Shown here in pieces: positions 61,201 through 64,000 of a DNA stretch of 64,000 bases. Position 1 is the stretch's first letter. Each line of letters starts with the position of its first letter. The stretch lies in contig JACSYO010002159.1 in the NCBI GenBank assembly GCA_016806645.1, positions 12,046,827 through 12,110,826 on the forward strand. The letters run 5' to 3'. The position numbers and the translations under genes are program-made. The notes beneath the pieces were generated by a model, which saw only the letters and a program-made list of their open reading frames with translations, ran no database searches and had not been told where the DNA came from. This stretch comes from Ophiodon elongatus (lineage: Eukaryota; Chordata; Actinopteri; Perciformes; Hexagrammidae).

Positions 61201-61444
61201 ACGTTTCCTGTCTGAAATAATGATAGGAATTTAGAGCGGTGCTATCCATCAATCATCTTACAAATGTGCATTTCCCAAGTGTCCTTCCACCTACTTTAAA
61301 ATGAGAGAAGGCCAGATGATCCAGAGCGTCCTCTAAAGTCCCTTCATTCTCAGGGCTCCACTCGCTTCCTGTTCCCCTGAAGAGCCGCACCGACTCCTCC
61401 AACCACTGCACTGAGTGGTAGTAGTCTTCCTGCTCGTAGGCCAC
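55263..61444 (-). CDS. p4ha3: Prolyl 4-hydroxylase subunit alpha-3 (3' part)
   Basis: Ten exons in order: 61295-61444, 61160-61211, 60837-61000, 60175-60354, 57688-57752, 57452-57611, 57277-57339, 56693-56761, 55853-55949, 55263-55333. They join in frame to 356 codons plus stop, equal to human P4HA3 from about residue 189 to its end at 544. The first exon starts at an acceptor, so the N-terminal exons lie right of 64000. Visible parts: the peptide-substrate/TPR region (EQEDYYHSVQWLEE, LEDALDHLAFSHFK, ALSLSQELL), a linker, and the catalytic double-stranded beta-helix with the iron ligands HxD in HYEPHFDHAT and the distal His plus 2-oxoglutarate Lys in DTLHAGCPVLIGDKW. The C-terminus reads VANKWIHEHGQEF and ends in NPEE. 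It hydroxylates Xaa-Pro-Gly prolines of procollagen in the ER, in a tetramer with protein disulfide isomerase. Paralogue call rests on residue match to P4HA3 and position next to c2cd3. Confidence 0.93.
55990..56300 (+). repeat. Palindromic 'GATTAATCG' repeat in p4ha3 intron
   Basis: It begins AAGTTGCAACTCACAATTAT, contains TCAATTGATTAATCCTTTGG and CACAACTGAGAGGCTAAAAC, and ends near TTATCGATTATCA. It is the same family as the copies in ywhag and ucp3 introns, nearly full length. Confidence 0.6.
59095..59350 (+). repeat. Teleost repeat (AAAGTACTCATTATTCTGCA type) in p4ha3 intron
   Basis: AAAAAGTACTCATTATTCTG, ATAATGGCCCCATTCAGAGC, GCAGCATTTTACTGTTACTA, and AAATGTACTTAGTAACTGTC in order. It is the same family as 33124-33430. 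Confidence 0.65.
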
Positions 61445-62159
61445 CTACGTGAAATCACAACTGGGTTACCTTTAATTACTACGATATGGTAATTCCAAAG
61501 GTGACGTGTCAGCTGTATTCAGGCTCTGGACTGGAGGACCAAATGTCAGCCGGCTCTGGTCCATGTGCATTCATGGCTGCTAGATTTGGCTGGGTTTTGG
61601 TGTCACATCTAGTTAGCAGCAGGCAGCCAGTCTAGCTGGAGGCAGGAGGCCGGAGGCAGCAACCAGGATCAGACCAGTTTCTGAATTTCTATCTCGTCAT
61701 TTAGCTGGTGTAATGTTGCAACCCTGGCATGCTGGATTTAGGCTGACCTTGGGCCAAATCATTTGGCTACTTCATCTTCTACAAAAATGGCATTTTCCAA
61801 TGATGACAGGTTAGAGAAATGCAGAAATGTGACTACAGGATACAGGAGATAATCACTACAGACTTTATGAGACTATAAAACTTGAAACTATCCTATTGGA
61901 GGAAATCAACCTCTTTATTTGGACCTATTTTTAGAGATTGTGCTTGAGTTTGGCCGGCTGTGTTGTTTTGTTTTGTGTCTTATTTATTCTGTGTACTCAG
62001 GTCTCTCAGATATCTTTATCTTAATGAGATTACCTGATTAAATTAAGGTTACAATGAGAGCACCATTACTTGATTTCTTGAATACAGGATAAGGTGGAAC
62101 AACCACTGCAATTGTTTGGTATTTTCTGCCCATTTCTGACTCTGACTTTTTGGTCTCAT

Positions 62160-62440
62160 CTTGGACAGCAACCCCAGATTATTTTCATTATTGATTAATG
62201 TGCCGATCATTTTCTCTGTCATTTTTTTTCTGTCCAACGGTCCAAAGACAAAGATGTTTCGATTACTATCATGTAAGACAAAGAAAAGCAGCAAATTTTC
62301 ACATTTGAGAGGTTTAACCAAATATTTTGACATGTTTGCTGAAAGAAAATTCTGAAATTATAAATTGATTATCAAAATAGTAGGCTATTCATTTTCTTTT
62401 GATCAACGAGTCAATTAACCGACTATTTTCTATTTCCTCA
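62160..62440 (+). repeat. Palindromic 'GATTAATCG' repeat in p4ha3 intron, right copy
   Basis: ATTATTTTCATTATTGATTA, GCCGATCATTTTCTC, a conserved GCAAATTTTCACATTTGAGA stretch, and inverted end TCAATTAACCGACTATTTTC. Nearly full length. Confidence 0.65.
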
Positions 62441-63624
62441 ACCTGGTCCATTGACAGCATGTCAATCTAAGAGATTACACGTGTCTGACCTCTCAACCAA
62501 GAACATTGTGGATAGAGCTTCATGTCTGTTGTTCAAACAACACCTTCAGGATTATTTTTAAAGTTAGAAAGTCATGAACACTGGCCACGGTATATCTCTT
62601 TACCTAGATACAAGTGGATTTTGTAGCTGACTTAACTTGATTAAGTAGGTGCTGACTACCGGCCGGACAGCACCCAAATAAAAACTGAGTGATACAAGGC
62701 TCCCCACATCACAGATTGTATCCACAATCCATCTATAGCACACAAACAAAAATTCCAGTGTTCCATTTAACCCCCCAAAACCACAATCAACTAATCACAC
62801 ACAACGATTTATCTCCGCTACCACACACTCAGTTCACAACATTGCACCCAATAATTTGGGAACAGTTAGTCTTTGAAGAACCAATGAATTCTTATATTCT
62901 GTAGATCTCAGAATAGCCTGAGGGAAGCATCTGTTGTTAGCCTGCTTTAAAAAGCCTCCAAACGAAAGTGACAGGCTACAAACGTCTGTTGACAAACCCT
63001 GCCGCTCTTGAGGAATGGTTTAACAGCCATATAAAAGCATGTGCAGGCAGTTCTTTTACTGACAACACCCTAAAACTAAGCATCTCTATATACAGATGGC
63101 GTCAGATAATCTCAGCCTCAGTACAAGTGAAGGCAAGCTCATGCGCTTTGCTCCAAACACTTCTGCTGCGTGAGATAATGTCTTTTCCATACAACAGGAT
63201 TTCTCTCCCAAAGAGTGCCCTGCCCTTACACATCACCACTGTACATAAACTGTGGAATTCATTGCAGGGAAACCTTTTTTTCCCCTTTCTTTCTTATATA
63301 ATATTATATTCATTTTCACAGGAAATGGATTCCCAGGCACGCAATGGGAAGAAGTCCACTTTTTCCAGGCTGACTTGATTCCCACCACACAGTCACTGAC
63401 TGGTTTGAAATTAAAGTATTTTGCAGACCTTTGGAATGGGATGTTAATCAAGAGATGACATTTTCACAGCAACATCTTTCAAATATCTCTCCCTTTCATT
63501 ACTTTACTCATGCACTTGGAGCATATTTTACTCTGAAAAGAGACCACGAAGGATGACAGACTTGTTTCAACACTCTCATCGCATTTCTTTGATAAATTTG
63601 AGGAAATACAGATGAGAAGAACAA

Positions 63625-63815
63625 ATAGTTGGTGGGAAGTAACACAGTACATATACCCGAGAAATGCACTCATGTACAATTTTAGGTATTTTGCATCCTA
63701 TTTTCATTTCATATCACTTAATACATCTACTTCATTATATTTCAGAGAAAAATATTGTACTTTTACTCCACTACATTCATTTGCAAGCTGTAGTTACTTT
63801 GCCGATTAAGATTTT
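63625..63815 (-). repeat. Teleost repeat copy at right edge
   Basis: The plus strand reads TTGTACTTTTACTCCACTAC, ATTCATTTGCAAGCTGTAGT, and TACTTTGCCGATTAAG, the inverted form of the AAGTACAATATT end of the family seen at 33.1 and 59.1 kb. Confidence 0.6.
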
Positions 63816-64000
63816 TGAAAGAATCTAATATATTGCTGAACAAACCTGTGGTTCCCAAAATGTTTGGCCTGTGAACCCTTAAAAGAGTAGTTTCCCCAAC
63901 TAGAGATTTCCCCTTTAAACTTCTAACATGGTTTAACTTCAACTGTTTGAGGCCCAAAGAGATAAAACTCTGCAATAATGAGAACAGAACTTTGTTTTTT

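Larger units (their letters stand above)
61445..64000 (-). other. p4ha3 intron to window edge
   Basis: No further p4ha3 exon found; the next upstream exon (containing the sequence before VAYEQEDYY) must lie beyond the window. It contains two interspersed repeats. An open frame on the plus strand at 62968-63378 has no recognised similarity and no splice context. Confidence 0.6.

Noticed and set aside
62968..63378. 136-codon plus-strand open frame right of p4ha3 exons
   Set aside because: No recognisable domain, low coding character, and it sits in a p4ha3 intron without a promoter or splice pattern.

Overview
This is a stretch of a ray-finned fish (teleost) nuclear genome. It shows vertebrate multi-exon genes with GT-AG introns, AT-rich introns full of (CA)n microsatellites, and several short interspersed repeats of a kind common in spiny-rayed fishes. 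The species cannot be named from sequence alone. There are no bacterial operons, CRISPR arrays, tRNA or rRNA genes.

Six protein-coding genes can be read by assembling exons by hand. (1) ywhag (14-3-3 gamma), plus strand, 1487-5370, two coding exons, 247 aa. (2) camkk1-like CaM-kinase kinase, minus strand, 16441-22975, 15 coding exons, 452 aa, with non-coding 5' sequence reaching about 25010. (3) vps37d-like ESCRT-I subunit, plus strand, 25528-27256, 4 exons, 259 aa. (4) a mitochondrial uncoupling protein best placed as ucp3, minus strand, 30359-33659, 6 exons, 312 aa. (5) c2cd3, a centriole and cilium C2-domain protein, minus strand, 34886-52045, 33 coding exons, about 2,195 aa. (6) p4ha3, collagen prolyl 4-hydroxylase alpha-3, minus strand, the last ten coding exons at 55263-61444; its 5' exons lie beyond the right edge.

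Layout: ywhag and camkk1 converge across an 8-kb gene-poor interval (about 8500-16440). This interval holds repeats and two promoter-like sites with no gene attached. camkk1 and vps37d diverge from a shared interval of about 0.5 kb. vps37d and ucp3 converge on an interval with a near-perfect 87-bp palindrome. ucp3, c2cd3 and p4ha3 lie head-to-tail, in the same order and relative strand as UCP3-C2CD3-P4HA3 on human 11q13.4, but PPME1 is absent from the c2cd3-p4ha3 gap. ywhag and vps37d correspond to human 7q11.23 genes, so the window joins segments that are separate in human.

The genes do not form one pathway. One link is notable: the camkk1 product carries the two Ser sites known in the CaMKK family to bind 14-3-3, and its neighbour encodes 14-3-3 gamma. 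I saw no new multi-gene system. The observations most worth checking are a GC-AG intron and an apparent 2-base frameshift in c2cd3, the palindrome at 29880-29966, the orphan promoter at about 8.8 kb, divergent residues in the uncoupling protein, and inverted repeat pairs able to form double-stranded RNA.
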